This document shows positions 1-8,248 of a stretch of 64,000 nucleotides of DNA, piece by piece. The position numbers were made by a program, and so were the translations under genes. The notes beneath the pieces were generated by a model that had not been told where the DNA came from, searched no databases, and saw nothing but the letters and a program-made list of their open reading frames with translations. The DNA is from Klebsiella sp. RHBSTW-00484 (GTDB taxonomy: Bacteria > Pseudomonadota > Gammaproteobacteria > Enterobacterales > Enterobacteriaceae), in NCBI RefSeq assembly GCF_013705725.1, contig NZ_CP055481.1, positions 248,001-312,000 of the forward strand, read 5' to 3'. Numbering within the stretch: the first letter of the stretch is position 1; each line of letters begins with the position of its first letter.

Positions 1-2
1 TG

Positions 3-1724
3 CTGTATCGCGCACACGTGAAGGGCGAAAGCACCGAAGCGCTGCTGCCGAACATGATTGCGACCTCGCTGGCGAAGCTGCCAATCCCGAAGCTGATGCG
101 CTGGGGCGCGTCAGACGTGCACTTTGTGCGTCCGGTTCACACCGTGACCCTGCTGCTGGGCGACAAAGTTATTCCGGCAACGATTCTGGGTATCCAGTCT
201 GACCGTGTGATTCGTGGTCATCGCTTTATGGGCGAGCCTGAATTCACCATCGACAATGCCGACCAGTATCCTGAAATCCTGCGCCAGCGCGGCAAAGTGA
301 TTGCCGATTACGCCGAGCGTAAAGCGAAAATCAAAGCCGATGCTGAAGAAGCTGCGCGTAAAATTGGCGGTAATGCCGATCTGAGCGAAAGCCTGCTGGA
401 AGAAGTGACTTCCCTGGTTGAATGGCCGGTTGTTCTGACCGCAAAATTCGAAGAGAAATTCCTCGCCGTACCGTCTGAAGCGCTGGTTCACACCATGAAA
501 GGTGACCAGAAGTACTTCCCGGTTTACGCGAACGACGGCAAACTGCTGCCGAACTTTATCTTCGTCGCTAATATCGAATCGAAAGATCCGATTCAGATTA
601 TTTCCGGCAACGAGAAGGTTGTGCGCCCACGTCTGGCGGATGCCGAATTCTTCTTTAATACCGACCGTAAAAAACGCCTGGAAGACCATCTGCCGCGTCT
701 GCAAACCGTGCTGTTCCAGCAACAGCTAGGTACGTTGCGCGACAAGACTGACCGTATTCAGGCGCTGGCGGGCTGGATTGCTGAGCAGATTGGCGCGGAC
801 GTTAATCACGCCACCCGCGCGGGCCTGTTGTCCAAGTGCGACCTGATGACCAACATGGTCTTTGAGTTCACCGACACTCAGGGCGTGATGGGGATGCACT
901 ACGCGCGTCACGATGGCGAAGCGGAAGATGTGGCTGTCGCGCTGAACGAGCAGTATCAGCCGCGCTTTGCCGGTGATGACCTGCCGTCCAACCCGGTTGC
1001 CTGTGCGGTCGCGATTGCCGATAAGATGGACACCCTAGCGGGTATCTTTGGTATCGGTCAGCATCCGAAAGGCGATAAAGACCCGTTTGCGCTGCGTCGT
1101 GCAGCGCTGGGCGTGCTGCGCATCATCGTCGAGAAGAACCTGAATCTGGATCTGCAAACGCTGACCGAAGAAGCGGTACGTCTGTACGGTGACAAGCTGA
1201 CTAATGCGAAAGTTGTCGATGAAGTTATCGATTTCATGCTCGGTCGTTTCCGTGCCTGGTATCAGGACGAAGGCTATACCGTTGATATCATTCAGGCGGT
1301 ACTGGCGCGTCGTCCGACTCGTCCGGCAGACTTTGATGCGCGTATGAAGGCGGTTTCGCACTTCCGTACCCTCGAAGAGTCTGCTGCGCTGGCGGCAGCG
1401 AACAAGCGAGTCTCCAACATTCTGGCGAAATCAGACGTAACGCTGAACGATATCGTTCATGCTTCCGTGCTGAAAGACGCGGCAGAAATTAAGCTGGCAG
1501 GCCATTTAGTCGTGCTGCGCGATAAACTGCAACCGTACTTCGCTGAGGGCCGTTATCAGGAAGCTCTGATTGAGCTGGCCTCTCTGCGTGAACCGGTAGA
1601 TGAATTCTTCGAGAACGTGATGGTTAACGCTGAAGATCAGAACGTGCGCGTAAACCGCCTGACGCTGCTGTCTAAGCTGCGCGATCTGTTCCTGCAGGTA
1701 GCGGATATTTCTCTGCTGCAGTAA
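3..1724 (+). CDS. glyS: Glycyl-tRNA synthetase beta subunit (5' end outside window)
   Basis: Charges tRNA-Gly as part of the alpha2beta2 bacterial glycyl-tRNA synthetase; the beta chain carries tRNA recognition and the anticodon-binding end. The reading frame is open from the first bases, so the gene is cut by the window edge. About 574 codons are visible, against about 689 residues for the E. coli protein. The visible protein is almost identical to E. coli GlyS throughout (for example [20 protein letters not shown] and the end [15 protein letters not shown]). The GTG at 18 is an internal valine, not a start. glyQ would lie just upstream, outside the window. A strong terminator follows within 20 bases. 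Confidence 0.98.
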   Translation: MYRAHVKGESTEALLPNMIATSLAKLPIPKLMRWGASDVHFVRPVHTVTLLLGDKVIPATILGIQSDRVIRGHRFMGEPEFTIDNADQYPEILRQRGKVIADYAERKAKIKADAEEAARKIGGNADLSESLLEEVTSLVEWPVVLTAKFEEKFLAVPSEALVHTMKGDQKYFPVYANDGKLLPNFIFVANIESKDPIQIISGNEKVVRPRLADAEFFFNTDRKKRLEDHLPRLQTVLFQQQLGTLRDKTDRIQALAGWIAEQIGADVNHATRAGLLSKCDLMTNMVFEFTDTQGVMGMHYARHDGEAEDVAVALNEQYQPRFAGDDLPSNPVACAVAIADKMDTLAGIFGIGQHPKGDKDPFALRRAALGVLRIIVEKNLNLDLQTLTEEAVRLYGDKLTNAKVVDEVIDFMLGRFRAWYQDEGYTVDIIQAVLARRPTRPADFDARMKAVSHFRTLEESAALAAANKRVSNILAKSDVTLNDIVHASVLKDAAEIKLAGHLVVLRDKLQPYFAEGRYQEALIELASLREPVDEFFENVMVNAEDQNVRVNRLTLLSKLRDLFLQVADISLLQ

Positions 1725-1740
1725 GCGTATCGTTAATAAT

Positions 1741-1770
1741 AAAAAACCTGCCTCTGGGCAGGTTTTTTTA
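1741..1770 (+). terminator. Intrinsic terminator of glyS
   Basis: A six-base-pair stem (CCTGCC / GGCAGG, 1747-1752 and 1757-1762) is followed by seven T residues and preceded by an A run, 17 bases after the glyS stop codon. Confidence 0.9.
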
Positions 1771-1924
1771 TGTCTGAAATATAAATAAGCGAACCGTTAA
1801 TAATTCTCTAATTAATGCTTTTGTTAATTTCATTCAGCAGTAGAAAATTTTTTAGGAATATATCAACGCCGTCTTGTTGGATATTTAAGGTAGAATACTT
1901 GCGGGTGCTTGAGACTGTTTGTCT

Positions 1925-1990
1925 CAGGTATTCTGCAGGAGACAAACAGAGAAAAGCCCCACCTGATGGTAATCAAAGTGAGGCTCCCCC
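1925..1990 (-). ncRNA. sokA: Putative SokA-type antisense RNA (approximate bounds)
   Basis: In hok/sok loci a short antisense RNA covers the mok ribosome-binding region and blocks mok, hence hok, translation. The plus strand here has the family leader: GAGGC just before the mok start at 1992, and the complementary GTAGCCTCTTACC downstream. The ends and the antisense promoter could not be fixed by eye, so this entry rests on homology of layout. Confidence 0.35.
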
Positions 1991-1991
1991 T

Positions 1992-2204
1992 ATGCATGAA
2001 CACCATAAGAGTAGCCTCTTACCTGTTGAAAATCAACACTGGAGGCGAGGAATGCCGCAAAAGTATCTGTTGTTTGGCTTAATAGTGATTTGCTTCACTG
2101 TTTTATTATTTACCTGGATGGTTCGTGATTCGCTGTGTGAATTACAGCTCAGACAGGGAAATATTGAGCTGGTGGCATTCTTAGCCTGTGAAATTAAACA
2201 GTAA
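1992..2204 (+). CDS. mokA: Mok-type translational modulator overlapping hokA
   Basis: A 70-codon frame begins at ATG 1992 behind a GAGG motif and runs in phase into hokA, adding 20 residues (MHEHHKSSLLPVENQHWRRG) to the Hok sequence. In plasmid R1 and chromosomal hok loci, mok translation opens the hok mRNA, and Sok RNA blocks mok instead of hok directly. The length and the arrangement GAGGC-CCCCTATG then GTAGCCTCTTACC match the R1 leader as I remember it. Its product is probably unimportant compared with the act of translation. Confidence 0.6.
   Translation: MHEHHKSSLLPVENQHWRRGMPQKYLLFGLIVICFTVLLFTWMVRDSLCELQLRQGNIELVAFLACEIKQ
2052..2204 (+). CDS. hokA: Hok-family toxic membrane peptide HokA
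   Basis: Type I toxin of 50 residues that inserts in the inner membrane and collapses the membrane potential when expressed. The sequence starts MPQKYLLFGLIVICF, has one membrane span (about residues 5-24) and a conserved periplasmic tail with RDSLCEL and FLACEIKQ, including the two family cysteines. It matches E. coli HokA closely and occupies the same position, between glyS and cspA. GGAGGCGAGG just upstream of ATG 2052 serves as its ribosome-binding site. A terminator follows directly. In E. coli K-12 this locus is disrupted by an insertion sequence; here it looks intact. Confidence 0.88.
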   Translation: MPQKYLLFGLIVICFTVLLFTWMVRDSLCELQLRQGNIELVAFLACEIKQ

Positions 2205-2212
2205 GAGTGTCT

Positions 2213-2241
2213 GGTGGGGAGTTATCCCCACCATTTTTTTG
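2213..2241 (+). terminator. Intrinsic terminator of hokA
   Basis: An eight-base-pair perfect stem (GGTGGGGA / TCCCCACC) with a GTTA loop is followed by ATTTTTTT, nine bases after the hokA stop. Confidence 0.9.
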
Positions 2242-2292
2242 GTGTTAAGTATTCTCAATGCACCCATTCATTTTTCATCAAATAAATATTTT

Positions 2293-2318
2293 GCCTCCTG
2301 ATATCAGGAGGCCTTTTT
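2293..2318 (+). terminator. Second hairpin with T-run downstream of hokA
   Basis: GCCTCCTGATATCAGGAGGC is a perfect 20-base palindrome followed by CTTTTTCC. It may be a back-up terminator. No gene is supported in the rest of the gap up to 2509. Confidence 0.6.
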
Positions 2319-2509
2319 CCCCTTGTCTGTCTACCTGTTGAAAAAACAGGCTTGAAATCCCTGCCGCGATGTGGCTATCCTATGTCCCGACGAATCCCTC
2401 GTCTTACTGGAGAGCACGCAACAAATGAACAAACACGACTGATGAATTTCGCTCCTTGCTTAGCGCTATTTGCGGGCAGGGGAGGTATTAATTTCATTCA
2501 GGAGTGCTT

Positions 2510-4129
2510 ATGGCTCATTGTGCCCAGTCCCCTTCTTTTATTTTGCATCAGGTCACCTGTCAGTTTGCGACAGGAGATACGCTTTTTGGTCCGCTGAATT
2601 TATCGCTCGAAGGCACCCTCTGTGGCCTGGTTGGGCGCAATGGCGTCGGAAAAACCAGGCTTCTGCGTTTGCTGGCGGGGGTTGACTCACCGTCTGGCGG
2701 AAGTATCGAGCGTATTGCTTCAGTTAGCTACGTGGCGCAGCAGCATGCGATGACCCCAAATACTACACTGGCTGAGTTATTAGGCTTTGAATCCGTTTTC
2801 ACTGCTCTGGCTCGCCTGAATCGAGGTGAAGGACGTGCTGACGACCTTGAACATCTTGATTGTTTTTGGGATCTTCCGGATCGCTTGAGTACAGGATTTA
2901 TTGATGCTGGTTTAGGTGAATTTTCCCCCGAACGTCCGGCCTCTTCGCTGAGCGGTGGTGAACGCGTGAAAGCGCTGTTATGCAGAGCATTTCTCAGTGG
3001 CGCGGACTATTTACTGCTTGATGAACCCACCAACCATCTGGACCGACAGGGCCGCGAGTGGCTGTATCAGCAGCTTGAACGCTGGCGTGGCGGGGCGCTG
3101 ATTGCCAGCCATGACCGGGAATTGCTGGCCAGAATGCCGCGCATCCTTGAGCTGACGCCCGCGGCTCTGCGCAGCTATGGCGGAAACTACGCGGATTATC
3201 AGCAGCAGCGCGAGCTGGAACAACAGGCGGCTCGCGCCGCGCTGGAACATGCCGCCACTGAGCGAAGACGTACCCGCGCACGTATGCAAAAAGAGCATGA
3301 TGCCTGTCAGCGGCGTTCTGCGCAGACGTTACGGACTGTCGACACGCTAAATATCGCCTCATTCGAACGGGTGGCTTACAAAGGGGCGGCGAAAGAGCGC
3401 CCCGGCACCCTTAAGCGCCAGCATCGTGAACAAAATAGCGTGCTCAACGATGCGGTAGTACGGGCGCGTGAGTGGGTAGAGGAGGACAGCCCGGTGATGT
3501 TTACTTTGCCCGGTAGCCAGGTCGCTGCGGGAAAACAGGTGCTGGAGCTGGAAGCGTTGCAGTTGGCGCATGCGCATATGCTACCTTTGAGCTGGCGGCT
3601 TGATGGGCCGATGCGGGTGGCGCTGCGCGGCCCCAATGGTTGCGGTAAGACGACACTGCTTAAAACGCTGCTGGGACTGGAACCTGCTCAGTCAGGAGTT
3701 AGTCGCTTATCGGTTCACGCAGCGTATTTAGATCAGCACCTGAGCCAGTTAGATTTGTCGCTATCGGTGATGATGCATCTGAATCTCGGCGATACGCCAT
3801 TAGAAGAAGGTGCACTACGCAGCCAATTGGCGCAATTACAGCTGGGGGCGGATAAAGTCCATCTACCATTATCGGCCTTAAGCGGAGGAGAGCGGCTGAA
3901 GGCGGCGCTGGCCTGCGTGCTCTGGCGGCGGGAAGCTACGCAACTACTGTTACTTGATGAACCCACGAATCATCTCGACCTCGCGTCCACTCAGGCGATT
4001 GAAAAAGCGCTAGAACAGTTTCCCGGCGCGATACTGGTTGTGTCGCATGATGAAGCTTTTTTACAAGCGCTGAATCTGACCCACTTTCTTGAGTGGCGGG
4101 AAAGCGGCTGGTTTGCTGGCGCGTATTGA
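2510..4129 (+). CDS. ABC-F family ATP-binding protein (translation factor/resistance-type)
   Basis: Cytoplasmic protein of 539 residues with two ABC ATPase domains and no membrane spans, the layout of the ABC-F family that acts on ribosomes. The first domain has Walker A GRNGVGKT (about residues 42-49), signature LSGGERVKAL and Walker B YLLLDEPTNHLD. The second has GPNGCGKTTL, LSGGERLKAAL and LLLLDEPTNHLD. Between them is a charged, arginine-rich helical linker (ERRRTRARMQKEHDACQRRS), where ABC-F proteins reach into the ribosome. ATG 2510 was chosen because AGGAG lies five bases upstream; a GTG at 2504 overlaps that site. It does not look like EttA, Uup, YbiT or YheS, so its exact role is unknown. 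Confidence 0.85.
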   Translation: MAHCAQSPSFILHQVTCQFATGDTLFGPLNLSLEGTLCGLVGRNGVGKTRLLRLLAGVDSPSGGSIERIASVSYVAQQHAMTPNTTLAELLGFESVFTALARLNRGEGRADDLEHLDCFWDLPDRLSTGFIDAGLGEFSPERPASSLSGGERVKALLCRAFLSGADYLLLDEPTNHLDRQGREWLYQQLERWRGGALIASHDRELLARMPRILELTPAALRSYGGNYADYQQQRELEQQAARAALEHAATERRRTRARMQKEHDACQRRSAQTLRTVDTLNIASFERVAYKGAAKERPGTLKRQHREQNSVLNDAVVRAREWVEEDSPVMFTLPGSQVAAGKQVLELEALQLAHAHMLPLSWRLDGPMRVALRGPNGCGKTTLLKTLLGLEPAQSGVSRLSVHAAYLDQHLSQLDLSLSVMMHLNLGDTPLEEGALRSQLAQLQLGADKVHLPLSALSGGERLKAALACVLWRREATQLLLLDEPTNHLDLASTQAIEKALEQFPGAILVVSHDEAFLQALNLTHFLEWRESGWFAGAY

Positions 4130-4247
4130 ATAGTGATAGATGGGTTCTCGATTGAGCAAATTATTTTTTGAGAATCCATTTATATTAGTCTTATAGAAAT
4201 GGTGGTTATTATTGCCGTTCATGTCGCATTCGGCATAAAAGGCCTAT

Positions 4248-4634
4248 ATGAATAACCTGATTTTAAAATTCATCGTTTTCTATCAGCGTGTTATCTCTCC
4301 CCGTAAAGGATATCGCTGTGCTTATGGCGCTCTGCATCATACGCAAGGATGCTCGGGGGCGGTCAAAGAGATTATCCAACAGAAAGGTGTGATTGGCGGT
4401 TGGGGAGAGATTCGTCAGCGTTTCAGTGACTGTCGGCTTGCGGCTGAAACTTTGCAAAAACAAAAGCCTAAAGACGATCCGAAACGTAAAAAGGAGTGTG
4501 ATGATTGTGGCCTTTCGGGCTGTGATGGCCAGTGTTGCACTTATCTGCCGGATTCATTACCGAGAATCCCTCTGCCGGATTTGGAATGTCCCTGTGACTG
4601 CTCTTCCCTGCGTTTTAAAGGTTATCGCAGATAA
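4248..4634 (+). CDS. YidD-family paralogue with cysteine-rich C-terminal tail
   Basis: A 128-residue protein whose first 65 residues resemble YidD, the small membrane-insertion efficiency factor: an N-terminal amphipathic segment (LKFIVFYQRVISP), then cysteines in a YidD-like arrangement and GVIGGWGEIRQRFSDC. The normal yidD gene sits between rnpA and yidC, so this is a second, displaced copy. Unlike YidD it has a long tail with eight more cysteines (CDDCGLSGC, CDGQCC, CPCDCSS), 11 in total, suggesting metal binding or disulfides. Its stop codon is embedded in the cspA terminator arriving from the other strand. The function is not established. Confidence 0.7.
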   Translation: MNNLILKFIVFYQRVISPRKGYRCAYGALHHTQGCSGAVKEIIQQKGVIGGWGEIRQRFSDCRLAAETLQKQKPKDDPKRKKECDDCGLSGCDGQCCTYLPDSLPRIPLPDLECPCDCSSLRFKGYRR

Positions 4635-4660
4635 AAAAATCCCCGCCGTTTGGCAGGGAC
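4633..4660 (-). terminator. Intrinsic terminator of cspA
   Basis: Read on the minus strand, CCCTGCC-AAAC-GGCGGGG forms a seven-pair stem (one G-U) followed by ATTTTTT. The T-run overlaps the stop codon of the convergent YidD-like gene. Confidence 0.85.
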
Positions 4661-4683
4661 TTGAAATTTTGAGCTTATTAAGC

Positions 4684-4896
4684 TTACAGGCTGTTTACGT
4701 TACCAGCTGCCGGGCCTTTAGCGCCGCTTTCGATGGTGAAGGAAACTTTCTGACCTTCGTCCAGAGATTTGTAGCCTTCGTTCTGGATAGCAGAGAAGTG
4801 TACGAACACGTCTTTAGAACCATCGTCAGGAGTGATGAAGCCGAAACCTTTGTCAGCGTTGAACCATTTTACGATACCAGTCATTTTACCGGACAT
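4684..4896 (-). CDS. cspA: Major cold shock protein CspA
   Basis: A 70-residue cold-shock-domain protein, an RNA chaperone that melts mRNA structure at low temperature. It has both RNA-binding motifs, KGFGFIT (RNP1) and VFVHFSA (RNP2), and the start [20 protein letters not shown]. It agrees with E. coli CspA in nearly every position and has the same chromosomal neighbours (hokA, yiaG). The ribosome-binding site AAAGGTAA lies just upstream of the ATG. A long untranslated leader precedes it, as expected for the cold-inducible member of the family, and an intrinsic terminator follows. Confidence 0.95.
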   Translation of the reverse strand: MSGKMTGIVKWFNADKGFGFITPDDGSKDVFVHFSAIQNEGYKSLDEGQKVSFTIESGAKGPAAGNVNSL

Positions 4897-5056
4897 AGCG
4901 AATTACCTTTAAAAAATAAATGAGCCTTTCGGCGTTACGGTCTGGACTACAGATTTGAAGCGATAAAGGGAAAGTTCACTACCGGGGTATCAACGATAAC
5001 CTTTGAAGGACTGCTCTATTCGAATACTCTGTGGTCTTTAAATCAAACCTGCGAGC
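4897..5056 (-). promoter_or_regulatory. cspA 5' leader (cold-responsive RNA structure)
   Basis: On the minus strand the about 160 bases before cspA keep landmarks of the E. coli cspA leader, including TTATCGTTGATACCCC, a following GCTTCAAATCTGTA block, and GCCGAAAGGC shortly before the ribosome-binding site. In E. coli this leader refolds with temperature to control mRNA stability and translation. The start point is inferred from the E. coli leader length. Confidence 0.7.
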
Positions 5057-5156
5057 ATTAACGCATTTTCGCGCCGTGATAGCAAACTTTTTTTTCACTG
5101 GCTTAAAAACGGTCCTTAACAGGACCGTCAGCCTGAACGAAGTATAGCCTAAATTG

Positions 5157-5447
5157 TCACTCGATGATCTGTCTTGAAAGCTGTGGGTTCGCCTGAATAA
5201 GGCGCATTAATTTCATCTCGGTGGAAGAGGGTTTCAGGCGTCTCGATTCCCACTCTTGTACCATTGCTACGCTGACGCCCATGGCATTGGCGAAATCATC
5301 TATCTTGAGCCCGGTACCTTTGCGTAGCTGTTCAAATTCGCTGAATGCGGCGGACTTGCGCGTCAGGGTTGCCGCCTGTGCTTGATCTTTAAAAATAATC
5401 TGTTCCAGGTTGCTCATTAATTCAAATACAGGATCTTTATATTCCAT
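5157..5447 (-). CDS. yiaG: HTH-type transcriptional regulator YiaG
   Basis: A 96-residue protein with a C-terminal Cro/XRE helix-turn-helix (about residues 38-80, LRKGTGLKIDDFANAMGVSV followed by MVQEWESRRLKPS). It starts MEYKDPVFEL like E. coli YiaG and is similar over its full length. This is the architecture of MqsA/HigA-like antitoxin DNA-binding domains, but no toxin gene is next to it. It lies upstream of cspA in the same direction, with about 100 bases between it and the cspA leader. The target genes are unknown. Confidence 0.9.
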   Translation of the reverse strand: MEYKDPVFELMSNLEQIIFKDQAQAATLTRKSAAFSEFEQLRKGTGLKIDDFANAMGVSVAMVQEWESRRLKPSSTEMKLMRLIQANPQLSRQIIE

Positions 5448-5640
5448 TGAGAGCTCCTCTCTTTCATACAGCGGAGGTTGAAATTTGTAGAGCCTCTTAA
5501 GAATAGTCGCAAAAAAGATCTAAGAATGATCACGTAGGTGATTATTTGCCGACGCGGTTTCTTCTGATGGGGCATGGTCTGGATAAGATGATGATTAATA
5601 ATGGGGCCAGCCTGTTTAGAAAATTATTGTAAACAGTTAA

Positions 5641-5680
5641 GAAGAAAAGCAGAAAAGGCCAGCGCGTTCCCGCTGGCCTT
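5641..5680 (-). terminator. Terminator of the aromatic-acid MFS gene
   Basis: On the minus strand AAGGCCAGCG and CGCTGGCCTT form a ten-pair stem with a six-base loop, followed by TTCTGCTTTTCTTC. It begins just after the stop codon at 5686. Confidence 0.75.
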
Positions 5681-5685
5681 ATGGA

Positions 5686-7044
5686 TTACGCCTTTTGCAG
5701 CTTATCGACTTCGCCCTGTGGGGCCGTGGATTGTCGTTGGCTCAGTTTGTATTTCACCAATAATGCGATGGCGGACAAGAACGCCGGGATGGCCAATAGA
5801 GTAAAAATAGTCTCGAATGATAGCTGAGCTTCCATTAGGAATACGCCGCTAAATGCGCCAAGAATGCCGCCAAAGCGCCCAATGCCCAGCATCCAGGCAA
5901 CGCCGGTCGCACGGCCTTGTGTTGGATAGAATCCAGCAGCCAGCGCAGGCATCGACGATTGCGCGCCGTTCATAATACTGCCCGCGATAAACACCATCAC
6001 ACCCATCAACAGCAGGCTGCTGGTTGAGAAACCGACCAGACAAACGAATACCCCGGTCAGCAGCCAACCTACGGCGACGACCTTGTTCGGGTTGATCTTA
6101 TCCATCAATGCGCCGAGGATGAGCACGCCAATGCCGCCACCCAGCGGGAACAACGCGGTAATAATCGAGGCCTGGCTCATGGTTGCGCCGGTTTCGCGAA
6201 TTAACAGCGGCAGCCAACTGGTCAGTAAATAGAAAATCAGCAGGCCCATGAAGTAGGTCAGGCAGAGCATTACGGTCCCCACGGCATAGCGTGGGGAGAA
6301 AATGACCCCAATGGCCGATTTCTCTTTTACCTGGCCCGCTTCGCGTAGTTCAAATTCAGCGTGTTCAGGAACGGGAGCGATGCGGCGCAAAATGGCAGCA
6401 ATATGCTGTGCTGGCTGCTGTTTCACCACCATATATCGTGCTGATTCGGGTAAGAGAAAGATCAGCACTACCGCTAGCAGCAGCGGCATCACGCCACCAA
6501 GCACCAGCACGCTTTGCCAGCCGTAGTGAGGGATCATACAGGCGGAGAGGAAGCCTCCCAGCGATGAGCCCATCGGAAAGCCGACAAACATCAGGTTAAC
6601 CATCAGCGCCCGACGGCGCTCGGGGGCATATTCGCTCATCAGCGTCGCGGCGTTTGGCATGGCGGCGCCCAGTCCAAGTCCGGTCAGAAAACGCAGTAGC
6701 GTCAGTTGATTGAGACTGGTGGCAAAGGCGGTCAGCAGGCTGAAACTACCGAAAACCACGATTGACATAATCAGCACTTTCTTACGCCCAACGCGGTCGG
6801 CTAGCGGTCCGGCTGTCAATGCACCGACGGCAAGCCCCACTAACGCGGCGCTCATCACCGGGCCTAACGCTGACTTTTCGACCCCCCATTCCTGTACAAG
6901 GTCGGAGGCAATAAAGCCGATTATCGCGGTATCGAACCCGTCCATAGCGACGGTGATAAAACATAAGGCCAGAATCATCCACTGGTATTTAGTGAAGGGA
7001 TGTTCATTGATAAAAGCCTGAATATCGATGGTTGTTTTCTTCAT
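5686..7044 (-). CDS. Aromatic acid:H+ symporter (AAHS) family MFS transporter, PcaK-like
   Basis: Inner-membrane importer of 452 residues with 12 predicted spans. The AAHS hallmarks are present: DGFDTAIIGFIASDL in the first span, needed for aromatic acid transport in PcaK, and GPLADRVGRKKVL in the loop between spans 2 and 3. The family brings in benzoate-type acids such as 4-hydroxybenzoate and protocatechuate. It is a lone gene with its own terminator; no catabolic enzyme is adjacent. The upstream region carries several copies of a PcaR/PcaU-like box, which supports a hydroxybenzoate or beta-ketoadipate link. The exact substrate is inferred. Confidence 0.8.
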   Translation of the reverse strand: MKKTTIDIQAFINEHPFTKYQWMILALCFITVAMDGFDTAIIGFIASDLVQEWGVEKSALGPVMSAALVGLAVGALTAGPLADRVGRKKVLIMSIVVFGSFSLLTAFATSLNQLTLLRFLTGLGLGAAMPNAATLMSEYAPERRRALMVNLMFVGFPMGSSLGGFLSACMIPHYGWQSVLVLGGVMPLLLAVVLIFLLPESARYMVVKQQPAQHIAAILRRIAPVPEHAEFELREAGQVKEKSAIGVIFSPRYAVGTVMLCLTYFMGLLIFYLLTSWLPLLIRETGATMSQASIITALFPLGGGIGVLILGALMDKINPNKVVAVGWLLTGVFVCLVGFSTSSLLLMGVMVFIAGSIMNGAQSSMPALAAGFYPTQGRATGVAWMLGIGRFGGILGAFSGVFLMEAQLSFETIFTLLAIPAFLSAIALLVKYKLSQRQSTAPQGEVDKLQKA

Positions 7045-7119
7045 GCGGCATTCCTGGCAGGCAGAGCGGGGGACAGCAATAGATTATTATTATCTCCCTC
7101 GCGGGCGTTGATGTTGTTT

Positions 7120-7221
7120 GTGCGATTATCGAACGAACTGTCGTTAATCGCTCATTTAATAAAATCATCGAACGGCATTTCAGGCAATGTAGGCTAGTCG
7201 GGAAGCGTGCGATTATCGTCC
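7120..7221 (-). promoter_or_regulatory. Cluster of PcaR/PcaU-like operator boxes upstream of the MFS gene
   Basis: The minus strand carries GTTCGATAATCGCAC at 7120-7134 and GGACGATAATCGCAC at 7207-7221. The plus strand carries an 11-of-15 match at 7139-7153 facing the first box, and GTTCGATGAT lies at 7164-7173 on the minus strand. The 15-mer is the one I recall for the IclR-type regulator PcaR of Pseudomonas, and the GTTCGATAAT half recurs in PcaU/PobR sites. Binding here is inferred. The rest of the 440-base gap before yiaF shows no gene. Confidence 0.55.
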
Positions 7222-7485
7222 GCTTTGCTAATGTAAAAGCAAAGATACGCAATAAATTTAAATAAAATCAGTTTGTTAATTCGGTCTTGGCCTGGGCGAG
7301 AGATGGCGGTAATTGTGATGAACTTAACAGACGATATTATTGCGCGCTAAAACAGCGATAACCGGCATTTTAAGGCGGAAGATTGTCAGGAAAAGGTATC
7401 CTGCAAGGCCGACCTGGACTATCCTTGTCAGCGTCTGGCACGTGTGTGCCTGTTTGCGCTTTTTTTGGCTGAAAGGAGTAAAAAA

Positions 7486-8196
7486 ATGGCGACAGGAAAG
7501 TCCTGCTCTCGCTGGTTTGCGGCTATTGCAGCCCTGTTAATGGTGGTTAGCCTGAGTGGATGTTTTGATAAAGAAGGCGATCAGCGCAAAGCGTTCATCG
7601 ACTTCCTGCAAAATACGGCAATGCGTAGCGGCGAACGTCTGCCGACGCTGACCGCCGATCAGAAAAAACAGTTCGGGCCTTTCGTCTCCGATTATGCGGT
7701 GATTTATGGCTATTCACAGCAGGTGAGCCAGGCGATGGATGCCGGTCTGCGTCCGGTGGTTGATAGCGTAAATGCGATTCGTGTCCCGCAGGATTATATG
7801 ACTCAGCGTGAACCGCTACGTCAGGCAAACGGCGCTTTAGGCGTATTAAGCCAACAGTTGGAAAACGCAAAAATGCAGGCGGACGCTGCACACGGTGCGC
7901 TGAAACAGGGTGACGATCTCAAGCCGGTCTTCGATCAGGTTTATAACAAAGTGGTGACCGCTCCGGCGAATGCGCTACAGCCGCTGATTCCAGCCGCGCA
8001 GGTATTTACCCAGCAGCTGGTGCAGGTGGGCGATTTTGTTGCTCAGCAGGAAGCGCAGGTGAGCTTCGTGGCGAACGGTATTCAGTTCCCGACTTCACAG
8101 CAGGCCAGTCAGTATAATACGCTGATTGGGCCGCTGGCCGCTCAGCACCAGGCCTTTAACCAGGCATGGACTGCGGCAGTTAACGCAACCCGTTAA
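7486..8196 (+). CDS. yiaF: DUF3053 lipoprotein YiaF
   Basis: A 236-residue lipoprotein of unknown function. The signal sequence ends in the lipobox LSGC (cysteine at about residue 26, followed by FDKEGDQRKAF), so the mature protein is lipid-anchored. The remainder is helical and matches E. coli YiaF along its length (LTADQKKQFGPFVSDYA, QFPTSQQASQYN). The start at 7486 is set by GAAAGGAG about seven bases upstream; an in-frame GTG at 7444 adds an unlikely extension. It stands alone with its own terminator, after which an IS200 is inserted. Confidence 0.92.
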   Translation: MATGKSCSRWFAAIAALLMVVSLSGCFDKEGDQRKAFIDFLQNTAMRSGERLPTLTADQKKQFGPFVSDYAVIYGYSQQVSQAMDAGLRPVVDSVNAIRVPQDYMTQREPLRQANGALGVLSQQLENAKMQADAAHGALKQGDDLKPVFDQVYNKVVTAPANALQPLIPAAQVFTQQLVQVGDFVAQQEAQVSFVANGIQFPTSQQASQYNTLIGPLAAQHQAFNQAWTAAVNATR

Positions 8197-8206
8197 CGGT
8201 TCTGGC

Positions 8207-8244
8207 AACCCGGGCACGGCTTGACCCTGGCCCGGGTTTTCTTT
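8207..8244 (+). terminator. Intrinsic terminator of yiaF
   Basis: AACCCGGGC and GCCCGGGTT form a nine-pair stem with a 14-base loop, followed by TTCTTTG. It sits between yiaF and the left end of IS200. Confidence 0.8.
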
Positions 8245-8248
8245 GTGC

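Noticed and set aside
111..722. 203-codon open frame on the minus strand inside glyS
   Set aside because: It is antisense to a highly conserved synthetase, has no ribosome-binding site and no recognisable domain; a codon-bias shadow.
4393..4923. 176-codon plus-strand frame across the yidD-like 3' end and cspA
   Set aside because: It runs through a terminator and antisense through cspA; no family resemblance.
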